A DNA stretch of 64,000 bases from Nomia melanderi (Eukaryota; Arthropoda; Insecta; Hymenoptera; Halictidae). Each line of letters opens with the position of its first letter. Positions within the stretch are counted from its first letter, which is position 1. A program made the translations under genes and the position numbers. The stretch covers positions 12,889,501-12,953,500 of the forward strand of contig NC_135003.1 in the NCBI RefSeq assembly GCF_051020985.1, given 5' to 3'. This document shows, piece by piece, positions 10,347 to 22,578 of the stretch. The notes beneath the pieces were generated by a model. It did not search any database, was not told the DNA's origin, and worked only from the letters and a program-made list of their open reading frames with translations.

Positions 10347-13300
10347 ATGACGACTTTAGACCAGCAGACCGACAAAACCCTATGCCATCTGGACAAGGTG
10401 CCAGGCACGGAATTCGGCGAGATCTCGTCCGATTGCGGGTTTCACGATGCCATCAGTCTGCTCGAGACCCAAGTGGCCGGACATCCGTCCAACGACAAAC
10501 GACGCACTATTGGTAAGCACACAACCGATCGAAAATCCGAACGCTTACGGGTCTAAGGCCAGGACTACACGGCCGTTCCACGCGCGACGCGTTTTCCTTG
10601 TCAAGTAGAGCCTTCATTGGATGGACATGCTACCAGGATTTTAATACTACAATTACCCAGTAGATTAAAATGACTAATTTCTGATTTCTTCTTTTAGAAT
10701 TACTGCGAAGGTATAGACACTTTAACACTAGAACTACCGAGCAGTCGAATTGACATTTTCAAATTTGTCTATAGGAACTTCAAAAATGCAGCTATTGATA
10801 TTTCAATTGACTTATGATTCAATTCGTGTATTACTGCATCGATTTAGTAATTTTGCAAAGAAGCATCTGTTATCTTTTTAATGATTGGGGAAGGAGAATT
10901 CAGGAATGGGTCAATTTGACCCGCTTACTGAGAGTAGGCGACTCTCAGTCGCCATTTGATTTGACGTAAAAACTATAAAATTTGATATTTAATGTTGAAC
11001 TTTGTACAATACCATGATACGTGAAATATTGGAATAAAATAGCTTTGTTCAATGTACTTCGCGTTCGAGTTAGTTTCAAGGAATATCGTCTTCGCCTCGT
11101 CAAAAAATGTTGATCATTTCTAAGGAGAAAATTCCGAGTGCAAAGGGTTAATCATTTTTCAATGAGGTGTCTGTACCTTTTTAGTAATTGTAATAGAAGA
11201 AACGAGGAATGAGTCATTTCGAGTCATCCTATAGTTTCATTCTGGAGTTAATTCAAGAATGGATCCTTTGCTTCATGTTAAGAATAGAAGAAAGGATAGT
11301 CACAGCGTGTTCCGCGATCATGTAATCGGCTGAATTGAAATAAACTGTTCTTACTTCAGTAGGCCAGTGTAGTCTTGGCCTAAAAGAAGAAGTTAATCAG
11401 AGGTCCGGTTCGGCGAAACGTCTCCGATCAGAAAATAATACTGACACGTAACACGCGGCTCGCGTCCGGTGTCTATTCGCCTTCGGTATACAGTTGATAG
11501 GGACCGGAAGTTTCTAGAAGTTACCAGTCTCGGGTTTAACGGCTTATGTTGTCGATTGTTCGTGTCTGGATCCGATAATTTCGTCGTGTAAATTTTCTAT
11601 GCGCATGGGAGTCTCAGTCGAACAATCGATGACCAACGAAAATTCTAGATAATATTGCTTCGCAGAAATATCGCTTCATTTTTTAAGTCGAAGGTGTGGT
11701 TTGATCGTTAATGGATAACACATTTTCTGCTTGTACATTTGACGACGCTTGTCTCATTGCATACTGTCATGTTTATTTATAAGCGTGGTCGTAATTAATT
11801 CGCTGCTTAGCTTCTATTGTTTCGCGAGTTTTTGTAAATAAAATAATATGTTTGCATGACAACCATTTTCCCTTTTGTCGAATAGGAGTGTACGTGCTTT
11901 TTACCAATGCGAAACGCGGTCTTATCGTTTCGTACGATGAGTTTCCCTTTGTCACTTCGTTAATTGTTAAGCGCAGAAAAATAAACTCGATGGAATTGCA
12001 TGAAACCAAAGCCAAGTTCTTGTGCGTTATCGAAACGAAAATAGAATTTTGTTATTTTTCTTGTAAATGTAGTATAAATGGATGTATTTTATCTTAGATA
12101 GAGAAAGTCCCAGGATTAATTTTTTAATCCTCGAACGCTACTTCAGTCGGCTAAGAACATTCTTAAGACTAGCCATGTATCGCTGTTCAGTAATCCATAT
12201 ACGCTCTTCGAAATACACTAACAGTATACAAAGCGTCACTTATCAATGGGAACTATTGGCAAGTGAATTGTATCGTTTAAGTCAGCCCATAAAAATTTAT
12301 TTTTAATTCTCTTATCGAGATTTAGTCGTTTTAGGTAATAAAAGTAATCCTGCGTTTAATCTACATTTTCCCATGTAACCTTTTTTTTTGTTGTTAAACG
12401 GTTCGATGATGTAAGACATGGTGATCTTCAAATAAGAAAATTGAACGTGTTTGAACTATTTATACTCCGGAAGTGTACACTATGTACATAACGCAGCCAG
12501 TATGTTCTGGCTATAGCTCGTTACGCGATTTATCAAACAACTGCGCCTGTGGTCCGGCACTTAAAAGGGATTGCCGAACAACGTGTGAACGTCTTAAGTA
12601 AAGAATGCACGAAAGAATTCGCTTTTATTTTTCTCCGTATTTAGCGACATTTCTCTGTTAAAATCGACATTAAATTATTGGTCATTTAGAAACCCCGAGT
12701 GGTATTTCCAATAATATGTATCATTATTACAAATATATCTTGCATTTTACTTGCAAAATGCTGCATTCGTTTTTGTCTTTATTAGTAAAAATTTGTTAGT
12801 CCAAGGAATAATTTTGTAACTCGAAATCGATTTGCTTTTATTAAGATAAATTTTAATATATTCAATAGCTCCACTGATTAATTACCATTGAGAAAGGTCA
12901 ATCTATGGAAAATCTATAGGTCAAGTATTTGAACTTCATTCTGGCAAAACAATTTTCACTAAAATAAGTCCAGTAAATGATTAATTGGATCACAATCCAA
13001 GTAACCTGAACATTGTGCCGCGTGTACGTGTACTTTAAATAATTTGAGAGGTTGTTACTCAATTCGTGCATTCTAAACATTAATCTTTCCGAACGTTAAA
13101 TGGCGCTAGTGCACGTGTTGCACGAGAATTGATGAGCAATCAGCGAGTTTGAATAAACCGTGTAGCTGAATACAGTCAACGTCAGTGCGTCAAATGCAAG
13201 TTGAAGTGCTGTTATTATTAATTATTACTAATCATGCCGTAACGAAATTCTCTCATTGTACCTGTAACACGCATGCAACACGACCAATTTCTCACGTCGC

Positions 13301-16300
13301 GCTTCTTCCATATTTGTTTGTCGTAGTTCTTGCAAAGTAAATATAAAACCGTGTCATGTAAGGATTACAAAATAAATGTAAACGAAAAATGTAGCAAGAA
13401 CGTTAAACAAACAGTGGAATCCGAAACGAGACGATAAATTTATTCGATTGAATTTATCAACTTCGATTCTTCAGAGTGAAAACGAAAAAACATGAAAAAT
13501 CTTAAATTTCAACCGCTTCAGATTGCATTCTCAAAGTGTCGAACGAAAAGTAAAAACAATGATATCGATAACGACTTTCGATGAAACGCGTTGACGCGTT
13601 TCTATCAGCTCACCCTGACGTTTCTCGGATAAATAACTATCACAATTTTGAACGCTCTACTTCAATTTTACAAACTTTGTCCTACGACTGCTGGGAAATT
13701 ATTTATCTAATCAATTTGGAATTTTGATATTATATCTCTTACGTCTTTCTGTATCTACAAGTATTGTTTTTTTCTTTTTATTAAACAGAGTTTAAAGTAC
13801 CCGTACAACCTTTTTTGCACTGTTGAGCTAGAAAAATCTGAGAAGTACTGCACTCGTTATAAAATGACCAGACAGATGTAACGAAAGTGGTTTATCGAAT
13901 GAATATAACAATTTGATTCGCGCTCTTGAGAATATTCCTCGCCTATATTTACACTGTTACATATATACCCGCTTTCGTTAAAAATTTGAAGCTTTTAAAT
14001 GTTTGAAAAATTGCTCGTTTCTTTGCATTTCCATAAAACCCTCCTTGCACATCGCTTTAATATAATTTTGCTTAAAGATCCGTAATCTAGTTATTAAGCT
14101 CTGACTGTCTTTCACACCATCCTTCCTTAAGTATTCTTAGATACCACTGCAGACTGCATATTTATATCTTACGTTAACATTGACCTTCTTTATACCGTTA
14201 AATTGAATCTGCATTTTGGACTTGGTTGCTTCTAGTTTCAGCTAATTCTGCGCTATCTCGACCTTCGACTCTGAATTTACCTTTGCAGAATCCCATCTCC
14301 TACGAGTATTCTTTCCTTCGCGTCCCCTGCAACTTTTTTCATTCGCTTCTTAACCGAGGCAATTGAATTCTAAATTTTTTCCTTGACGTTTCTTTGAATG
14401 TCGCATGCGTATTTTATAATATTCAATTTTATTCGCAATATTTCTATACTTTCCCCTGTTACTTTGTAATTCGAGCTACGCGTAGTTTCCACAAGAATAT
14501 CAGTAATAAACTAATCGTATTATTTAATACTTAATCAATCTTGATCATTAACACGAACTCCCATCTAAAAGACGAATATTTATATATTTAAAAATGATGA
14601 ATTTGATGAAATCGGTGTAGCCCTTAATAAAATAGATATTTTTAAATAGATACACATGACTGTTTATGGGTTAATATTTTATATTACGTCGATAATAATT
14701 TTAACATCGGACAAGTTTTATAGCGCTTAGAAATTTCGGGAAGTAATATATTTCACGAGCCATTACTCGATTTTCGTAGTCACGAGTAGCATGATTTCCG
14801 AGGCAACGCTGCGTTTCGGTTTCACCGATGTTATAAGAAGTTTGTCGCTTAAAATGTTGTAGGTATGTTACGTAGACCGGATGGTCGGGTGCTAAAACCA
14901 GTTGTCAAACCATTACTTGGTAAAAGGGAGATCGCATTCTATGAGAGCTTAGAGGAATCAGAAGATCCTGTTATGTTGCAGTTGAAGAATTATGTGCCAA
15001 AATATTACGGCACGACAGAGTTACAAATATTTGGCAAACGTAAGATATCAAATTTTCCATGTTGATTTCATCTAGATATCACTTCTTGTATTATTTTCTA
15101 CGTCTGTTCTGAGAAAAGTATATTATATTCAGTTCACATGCAGTCTGATTCACGATCAGTCGACTACGTTACGAGATATCTTGTTTTAAACGAGATGGAA
15201 AACGATTTGTCACCGATGATAATTGTTAGTAACGATTCCATAACAAATAGTAGATGTAACAATGTCGATGATTGAAATAAAAATTGATGTACCTCGGTTG
15301 GGAATTTGGTTTGTGAAGGAAATCGGTTCGAACGTCTCGCGTAAGATTCTTAAGTGGACCATTCTGCATGGGAATAAATAACAGCGTAAGAATTTAATAA
15401 ATTTACGTACAAATTAGACGGAATCACCTCGAATTAATGCATGCATTTTTTTTTGTTCGTTTAATGATTGGATAAAGAGGTTGAAACAATCGAACGATCA
15501 ATTTCAATATGTTTGACTGAATCGAAAGGTGTTTCTTTGGAAAGTTTTATTCGATTTTACATTTCAATTCGTACGAAATTCGGGAAGTTTCGTTGTCTGA
15601 TATCCTTTCGTCTTCCTCCGAGACGTAAGAAAAGAAAACGCCGAGAATCTTGTGATAAGTGTACATGTTTCATTGCTCCAAAGACTCTGCATACATCTAT
15701 CCATCATAATGAGAGACGAACGTTCAAAGTGTAATGAGAAATTTTTAATTACATACGCTTAAGTGGATATTAATATAAGTATTAACACATTTTAAGCTAG
15801 AATGGTATTAGTACTTTGCTTCGTGGCACCACCCAATGCAAACATATTGCATTATTATAGGTAATGCAATAGCTTCATTGAATTATTATAAGCAACAATA
15901 AAGACAATAAAACTCGATATTTTGTATAAAATTCTTTGGGATCACGTACAACTGTTACAAACGTCGAAAGGGGTGTGTGTCTCATCCTCTTGAACTGTAC
16001 ATTGGAAATAATAAAAAAATGCATGTGTAATATTTTTCAATATACTTTCGTACCTGTTAAATTCTGTTAATATATTCTAATATGTTTCACCTATTTAGAC
16101 CCGACGCAATTTACAACCTTATTCCTTATTCGAATGGTGTACTGTTCACTTGCGTGAATTTATTTCCGATTGTTAGAAATAATTTTAATGCGAACCTTCG
16201 AAAGGTCGATACGTACGAGTCAGGTAATTTGCGATCGCATACCATCAGCTAATAAGTTTTTATTTATCAAAAAATGAAAATTTATTATCGATCGTCAATA

Positions 16301-19300
16301 TTTTTAATTGACTGCACTGCACGGACCTGAGGGGTTAAGACTGCATGGATTACGAACTAGTAGAGGCAACTATTTGCGGGCTAGATAGTGCTCGAGTTAC
16401 AATTGATTTTTTTTGTTCATTTTTCAAAATTCATTTCCCGAACGATTTTTAACATTTCTTTATTTCTATGATATTTAAGGAGTAACATTCCTTACGCTGA
16501 AAGATATTATTGACGGTATGGCGGAACCGTGCGTGATGGATATAAAGATAGGTAAACGAACCTGGGATCCTTTGGCCACGCCGCAAAAAAGGGCCACCGA
16601 AGAATTAAAGTACGCCGAATCCAAACGCACTTACGGATTTTGTATAACTGGATTTCAAGTTTATTGCCTACCATCTGGATTGATTAAGAAGTTCGGCAAA
16701 CATTATGGCAAAACCCTTGACGCCAAGGGTGTTGTGGAAGGTATATTATTAGTTTCAACTGCTTCATTACTTAGAAATTAATTAATATATAGATGAAGTG
16801 AATAATTATTTCATTAACATTTCTTTTCATACAAAAGATTAATCCGTATTAAGTACTGATAAACATGTAATTTTCAAGATAATAATCTTTTCATTTATAT
16901 TCTAATTTATATTCAGTGTGCTGTTACCAAATGCTGGTCAAAATAGTTATTTAGAACTTAGAAAATTAATATATAAGTGAAATGAATAATTATCTAATTA
17001 ACACTTTTTAATAGAAAAGGTTAATCCATAGTAATGATAAACATGTTATTTTCAAGATAACAATCTTTTCATTTATGTTCAATGTGCTGTTTCCAAATGT
17101 TAGTACTGCTCAAAATAGTTACAGTTCATATTAATAGAAGTATAAAAAAGGGAATTCATATTCGGTGATGAAAATTTATGATATGAAAAACAACGTTCTT
17201 GTGCTGTGTTACATATAACATTTTTACCAAAAAACTAGTAGACTTATCTGATTGTTTTATTTTTAAAAATTAGTTAAATAGTTCAAGATTGATGAAACTG
17301 TTTTAGCAATAACATAGATGTTAAAGTTTCCAGGAAAATAATGACACGTGTTTAAATTGTCAATCGCTATTGTTTACTTGTTTGCGATTATTATATAAAA
17401 GCACGTCGAAATCGATGATCCTCAGCTGAAGTGGTTTCCTTGTTAGCACAAACGCTTTAGGAGTTGTGGGAATGTTTGAACCGTACTTGTCGAACTAAAG
17501 TTTGACGGACTAGATTTCGCCATTATTAACGGGAAACCTAAGAGTACACTCAAGTTAGGATCAAGTAACATGGTTAACATCACTCTGATTGAGAAGTGAA
17601 TACATCAGACACAATTGACGCTGTATAATTGTAATTTTAATACTTGTACAATGCTCAGAAGTTTCTCTAACGTTAATTTTCAGACAAATATCGAATAAAA
17701 TTTCTGAAATTAATTTGCTTCCGTTAAATGTCAACGCGTTCGCTACCAGGCCCGACAATTATATATTTAGAAATGAAAAACTCATGGCTTTTTCGACAAT
17801 GATCCTCCATTTTCGAAAAAGCTGAGTTTCAAATTTTTATACTGAATATGACTTGTAATTCTGTTGTTTCTCCTATTCTTTGTTTTCCTCTGAATGATAA
17901 TCTCTAAATAACTCGTATTTTATTACTGTAATTTTATTTATCGTCTTATTACAGTAATATACAAACTTAAAACTCACTTCTTTCGAAAGGAGGACCATTA
18001 TCGAAAAAGCCATGAGGGTTTTCCATTTTTAGATATGCAAATACTACAACGTGCACAAGGTTTCATTCAAAAACAGATTTTTATGTCTGCATCCTCTCCT
18101 TATGAGAAACTCTCTTTATATCTCAGACTGATATATAAAATAAACAATTTTTCAAATTGACGTATATATGTGTCGCTGGACTGTGGATAGGAAATTTGGT
18201 CCGAAGCCCGCGCGTTGCACATTCGCGATATATTTTAATAAAAGAAGATTGGATTCGGAAATTGCATTCGGGGAATAACGCGACGTTCGCGTATACTTGT
18301 GTACTCGCACAGCTACAGGTTCTTGTTCACTTTCATTCAACACTTGCACTGCCGAAGTAACAATATCAATTGTTCCTCGCAAACTGAAAAAATGTAAATA
18401 TGTCCAGACCAAGGACTTCCAGCAATCGGATGTGTTGTTTTAGTCTGATAGGAAGTTCGTTTCTAAATTTGTTAAGATACGCTATCAGAAACTTGGAAAA
18501 TAACACGCTGGTAGCGAACCTGTTGATTTAACAAATGTTTATATTTCTATGATTTTTGAGGAAACGTTTGTATTTTTATAATTTTTTAGGAAACGTTTGT
18601 GTATGGAGTTTTTTTTAATTATAGTGAAGTTTCTTTTGGAAATCGAAACGTGAGAAAGGATTTATGTAAAGTTCAAAATGTTTTGGACTGACGCGTACTT
18701 GATCTTAGCTTCATTGAAGAAATTTCATATTTTCGGAATTTTCCAATTGAATCAACTCACTTAACTGAATAACAACCCCCTAATTATTTTAAGCTGGTAT
18801 TTTGTGTAGAGAAATTTGTTTCTCGTTAATCTTACGATTTTTATGATTATTATTTTGTAATCGTAAATGCCACGTTCGATCGTATTCACGAATATAAGTA
18901 GAAATTGCTAGTTATAATCAGACTTACTAAAAAATTTTCTTGGGAGCGATGAGTTTTAGTTAAAAACGGACTAATCTATATTCATCACTTACTATTTACA
19001 TCTCTCTAGTTGTAATTACACTGCATACTTTGCATATCTACTTTCAATAAACATCGAATCACAAGAACAATAATTATAAAATTACAAGGAACTTTTATTT
19101 AATTCCGAATTTAATATAGTCCTCGACGAGAGAAACAAGTTTCTGTTTAATTCCAGCTGCCATAAACTAATCTCTGAAAATCTATTTGCATGATCATCCG
19201 CATAATAGTCATAATATAAATAGATGCCTAAGATGCCGATAGTTACATAAGTGTAGTGCTGCTCATAATTATTCGAACGGCATGAGACGTTTAGAAGATA

Positions 19301-21873
19301 GAATGTTGATAGAAATATTTACAATAAAATCGAATATTCATACCAAAAATTGTAAACCATTCTATACCGTAGCGATACACATTTAAAAAATGATTTTCTC
19401 ATCGAATTTCATGTGCATAAACTCGACACTAAATATTTGATGAGATGCATGTGACCACATCGATTGTTTCTAAATTGCGGGTAACTCGTGATAACTATAA
19501 AGCGACACAGAGCTACGTCAACGGCAATCAGCCGCAGAATTTAAGATGACAGCGTTGCGTCAGTGACTACCAATATATCAATTATTTGAATACATAGTCG
19601 TTTATGTTGACAGTAACCGCGATACAGTGGCATTTAACTCGAATGAAGAAGCATAAAACTATCAACGGTCGAATAATTATTAGCGGTACTTTAGATAATG
19701 TAAAAACTTCTAGGAGTTTTAAGTACTTTGAGAACTTTCTATGCAGAGTGCGCCAGGATGAGTTTTACAACAAGAACAAGAGGCTATTCTATGTTAAAGA
19801 AATAAGATAAGAAAGATAACAACATTTTTTTCGAGTCTTTGTCCTCGAGGAATTCAAATTCGAAAATTCAACGGACAAACGCGCGTATATCTATAACCAG
19901 TAGAAACAGCAAGTCCCGAACGGACACGTTAACTGATTACCACTCACTGGAGCGTGTGCCCAATATTTTAAACTCGATTTCCTCGGAAACGAAGCTTCCC
20001 ACAGACAAGTTTCATCTTTCTCTTCCTTTAACTTATTTTTACACGTCGAATAAACCTCTGTTCGGAATCGGGCAAACTGTAATCTGACTACAATTCCAAA
20101 TCGACCACTGAAATGTAACTATTGATTTCACCGGAACTTCCAGCAATATCAATTAGAAACTACGATGATTACTTTAATTCCAATTCCAGATTACCCAATT
20201 TTCATAGCAATCATCTATTTTAGTTCCTCAAATATTTCCTGCAATTTCCTTCAACGTTATACGTACTCTAAATCATCGCTTGCTTATATTAACGAATAAA
20301 TTTATACAAAAATCAAGAAACAACTCCAATGCTCCCAGATATTATCATCCTTGAAGTTGCCAAAAATCCTCCAATAGTGAGAACACGAAGCAAACCTGGA
20401 AAATTCATATCTCGCAATCAACGTTATCAATTGAGTCAGAAGCCAATGCGGTTAAGTCCACTTTTTAAGACTTCCTGATTTTCTAAATTTGAATGGAATA
20501 AATTATGTTCTTTGTAGTTTCTTATAGGTCCTTTCTTTTTATAGCTTCAGAATATGTCGTACAATGATTATGTATTAACACGTTGAATACCATGGGGGTC
20601 ACTGGTGACACTGGCCAAATTCAATTGCTGCAATTTCCTCAATTAAACGATTATTATTTGAAAACATTTCTATATTGTAAACAATGCTACCTAATGCGCA
20701 AAAATGTAATGAAAATAATAATTAAAACCCATTAACCCTTCGCGGACGAAGATTCTCGGAAATACACAAAACCATCAACAGATGAAGCTAAATTATACAT
20801 CAATTACTTGAACAATAGAGAAATAGAAAACTACGTGCTGATCTCTTGCTATTCGAGTAATTAAATCATTTATCTACGACTTATACTTCCAAATATGAAA
20901 ATTTCATCTCGTCGAAACGTCGACATTCGTCCGCAGAGGGTTAATTTTCTCAATTCGTCTTCCCCGGACCAAACCGCGTTGACTTCTAATCGACTCGACA
21001 GCGAACGAAGCATGAAACAAACATGAAACCAGCGAACCACCGTGCAGATTACAATTCGCCCGATCCCACGAAGCTCGCGCATCCCGGCGCGCTCGGGGTA
21101 TTGACATGACCGACTACATCGAGCGATCCCTTTTTTCCTGCGCAGCGCTGAAAATGTTCCTGAACATAAGTCCAGACAGGCCGCCCTGCCGTCAGTTGAT
21201 CGTGCAGCTACTCTCTTTCCTGTGGAAGATCATGCTGTTCTTTCGTACCCAGCGGCTGTTCCGCTTTTATTCCAGCTCGCTGTTGGTGGCCTACGACGCG
21301 AAAAGGCTGCGGCACTACCTGCACCTGAACAACGCGGACAAAGACAGGGCCGCCGGTCACGTAGCCAATTCGTTCGCCGGCGCGAGCAATCACGCGCCGG
21401 CCGCCGCGACGAATGTGTTCAAAGAGGCCAGCGAAGATGGCACCTGCAACTCGGCGACGGCGAGCTCCGTCGGGACGGCCGACGGTGGCCACGCCGCGGA
21501 GAGGGTGCACTACATAAAGCGCAGCATCAGCCTAAGCAGCGAGTGCGAATTGACCGGCAAGGGAGTAGCGATGAACAGGAGCGAGTCCTGCAGCTCGGAC
21601 TTCAGGGCGGACCGGCTGTGTCGCACCCACTCCTACGGGAACAATTTCGACGACGACGTTGCCCAGATGAAGGAGGACTACGACGCCCTGTTGAGCGAGC
21701 TGAGCAGCTCATCCGACGAGAAGCTGAACTGGGTCAGAGTGAACATGATCGACTTCACGCACGTCTTCCCCACCGAGGACCGGAACACGTTGGATGTAAA
21801 TTATTTGGAGGGGATCGAGAACCTGATCAAACTCGTGGAGATGTTCTTGGTCCCGAAGGACAAGGACGCATAA
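10347..21873 (+). CDS. Ipk2: Inositol polyphosphate multikinase (Ipk2)
   Basis: Four coding exons, 10347-10512, 14863-15039, 16480-16740 and 21146-21873, join in frame into 443 residues. The enzyme phosphorylates inositol trisphosphate and tetrakisphosphate, mainly at the 3 and 6 positions, leading towards InsP5 and InsP6; IPMK also works in the nucleus. Family motifs in order: GMLRRPDGRVLKP at 56-68, LPKYYG-like VPKYYG in exon 2, the inositol-binding PxxxDxKxG motif (PCVMDIKIG) at 131-139, SSLL at 245-248 and the metal-binding IDF at 403-405, followed by the C-terminal NYLEGIENLI helix. Between SSLL and IDF lies an insert of about 150 residues rich in Ser, Ala and Asp, likely disordered and typical of IPMK. 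The last exon is clearly more GC-rich than the rest. The exon 4 acceptor is chosen at 21145 because it keeps frame and follows a pyrimidine tract; residues around 202 are the least certain part. Introns are 4.4, 1.4 and 4.4 kb. Confidence 0.93.
10722..11251. mobile_element. Composite of TTAA elements: family A fragments with a family B copy
   Basis: The left end is TTAA followed by CACTAGAACTACCG (family A). A family A right half, with palindrome GGGTCAATTTGACCC, ends near 10915. It is followed by a family B element to the TTAA at 11148-11151 (terminus CGAGTGCAAAGGG), with the palindrome-like block GGCGACTCTCAGTCGCC near its left end. A second family A right end closes at the TTAA at 11248-11251. 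It lies in the first intron of IPMK. No coding frame is present; these are non-autonomous (MITE-type) remnants. Confidence 0.6.
11252..14862. other. Remainder of IPMK intron 1
   Basis: AT-rich intron with no convincing exon, RNA gene or recognised repeat. Short frames at 11773-12306 have no domain and overlap each other on both strands, as expected by chance. The intron ends in a normal acceptor at 14861-14862. Confidence 0.6.
15040..16479. other. IPMK intron 2
   Basis: A 1.44 kb AT-rich intron with donor GTAAGA at 15040 and acceptor TTTAAG at 16479. I see no repeat or internal gene. Confidence 0.7.
16777..17125. repeat. Two-copy direct duplication, period about 187 bp
   Basis: The first copy begins with ATTAATATATAGATGAAG, the second with ATTAATATATAAGTGAAATG near 16965. 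Both continue through matching blocks, including AATAATTAT, GATAAACATG and TTTTCAAGATAA, and end in CTCAAAATAGTTA-like sequence. Copies differ by substitutions and small gaps. It lies at the start of IPMK intron 3 and has no coding content. Confidence 0.75.
17763..18036. mobile_element. Inverted-repeat element of about 274 bp
   Basis: The left arm (17763-17822) and right arm (17984-18036) are near-perfect inverted copies of about 50 bp sharing CTCATGGCTTTTTCGA and the block around CCTCC. The spacer of about 160 bp is AT-rich and non-coding. The shape is that of a MITE, but the termini do not end in TTAA or in CAGT, so I cannot assign a superfamily. Confidence 0.65.
18037..20574. other. Middle of IPMK intron 3
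   Basis: AT-rich intron without recognisable gene or repeat. Short frames around 18152-18412 and 19604-20087 have no family features. Confidence 0.55.
20575..20731 (+). mobile_element. Partial family C element
   Basis: It begins with TTAA plus CACGTTGAATACC and carries the degenerate palindrome GGGGGTCACTGGTGAC next to that end, as in the other family C copies. The right half is missing; a family D element starts at the next TTAA. Confidence 0.6.
20732..20944. mobile_element. Family D TTAA element (213 bp)
   Basis: TTAA followed by CCCTTCGCGGACGAAGATTC starts at 20732, and the inverted end ATTCGTCCGCAGAGGG plus TTAA closes at 20944. A similar copy lies at 39767-39983. It is non-coding, 200 bp before the last IPMK exon. 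Confidence 0.75.
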
Positions 21874-22572
21874 TTTTATTCAGCGTAACGTAGAGGTTGA
21901 TGTTACAAGTTTCTTTTTTTTCTTCTTATTTTTTCCCTTTTCTTTTTTCTCCTTCTTCTTCTTCTTCTACTTCTTCTTCTTCTTCTTCGTATTCTTTCGA
22001 ATCGCGTGACAGGATAAGAGCGTTAAATTGTATTTTATATTCCGCAATGAAATTAGATTGTTTAACGTTAGTGCCAGTTAGAGTCGCGAACGGGTGCTTG
22101 TAACTCGTGTTAATTGTACAACGGTCGGCTGGCGCGAGGAACCACCCGGGGAATCGGAAACTTTCAATGGACGCGTCGCCGGAGAGCCGTTCGATGGGTA
22201 AATTGTTTGCCGTCGTTTACCATTCGTCGGTATCTCGCGGACGATCTCCGGTATTCGGGATTAACACGACGAGGAAGAACCTACGAGCTAAGTGTTAATT
22301 GTTTCGCACCAGATGCAACACGTCTGTGTAACATTCACGTTCCTTCGATGTACCTCATTTTGTCGCAATTCCTGCACTATTAACGTCTACGCGCACCGGT
22401 TTTTATTCGGGCGAGCATTAACACACGTATGTACATGTTTCGTATGTACCCCATGAACTGTTGTAGATCATCGATTTTCTCCGTACCGTTCACTATGTTA
22501 CTTCCGCGCAAGTAAGGTTTTATCATCGCATATACCAAACATGAAAATTGTTATGTTAATATAATGCAAGAA
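21874..22572 (+). other. 3' UTR of IPMK
   Basis: This follows the IPMK stop and ends at the polyadenylation signal at 22573. It holds a CTT/TTC-rich microsatellite-like tract at about 21908-21990, which is a polypyrimidine run on the message. Confidence 0.55.
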
Positions 22573-22578
22573 AATAAA
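22573..22578 (+). terminator. Polyadenylation signal AATAAA of IPMK
   Basis: AATAAA about 700 nt after the stop codon of IPMK, the first canonical signal in the direction of transcription. Confidence 0.55.

Noticed and set aside
21222..21893. 223-codon plus-strand frame overlapping the last IPMK exon
   Set aside because: It is an out-of-frame shadow of the GC-rich IPMK exon; the IPMK frame carries the SSLL and IDF motifs, this one has none.
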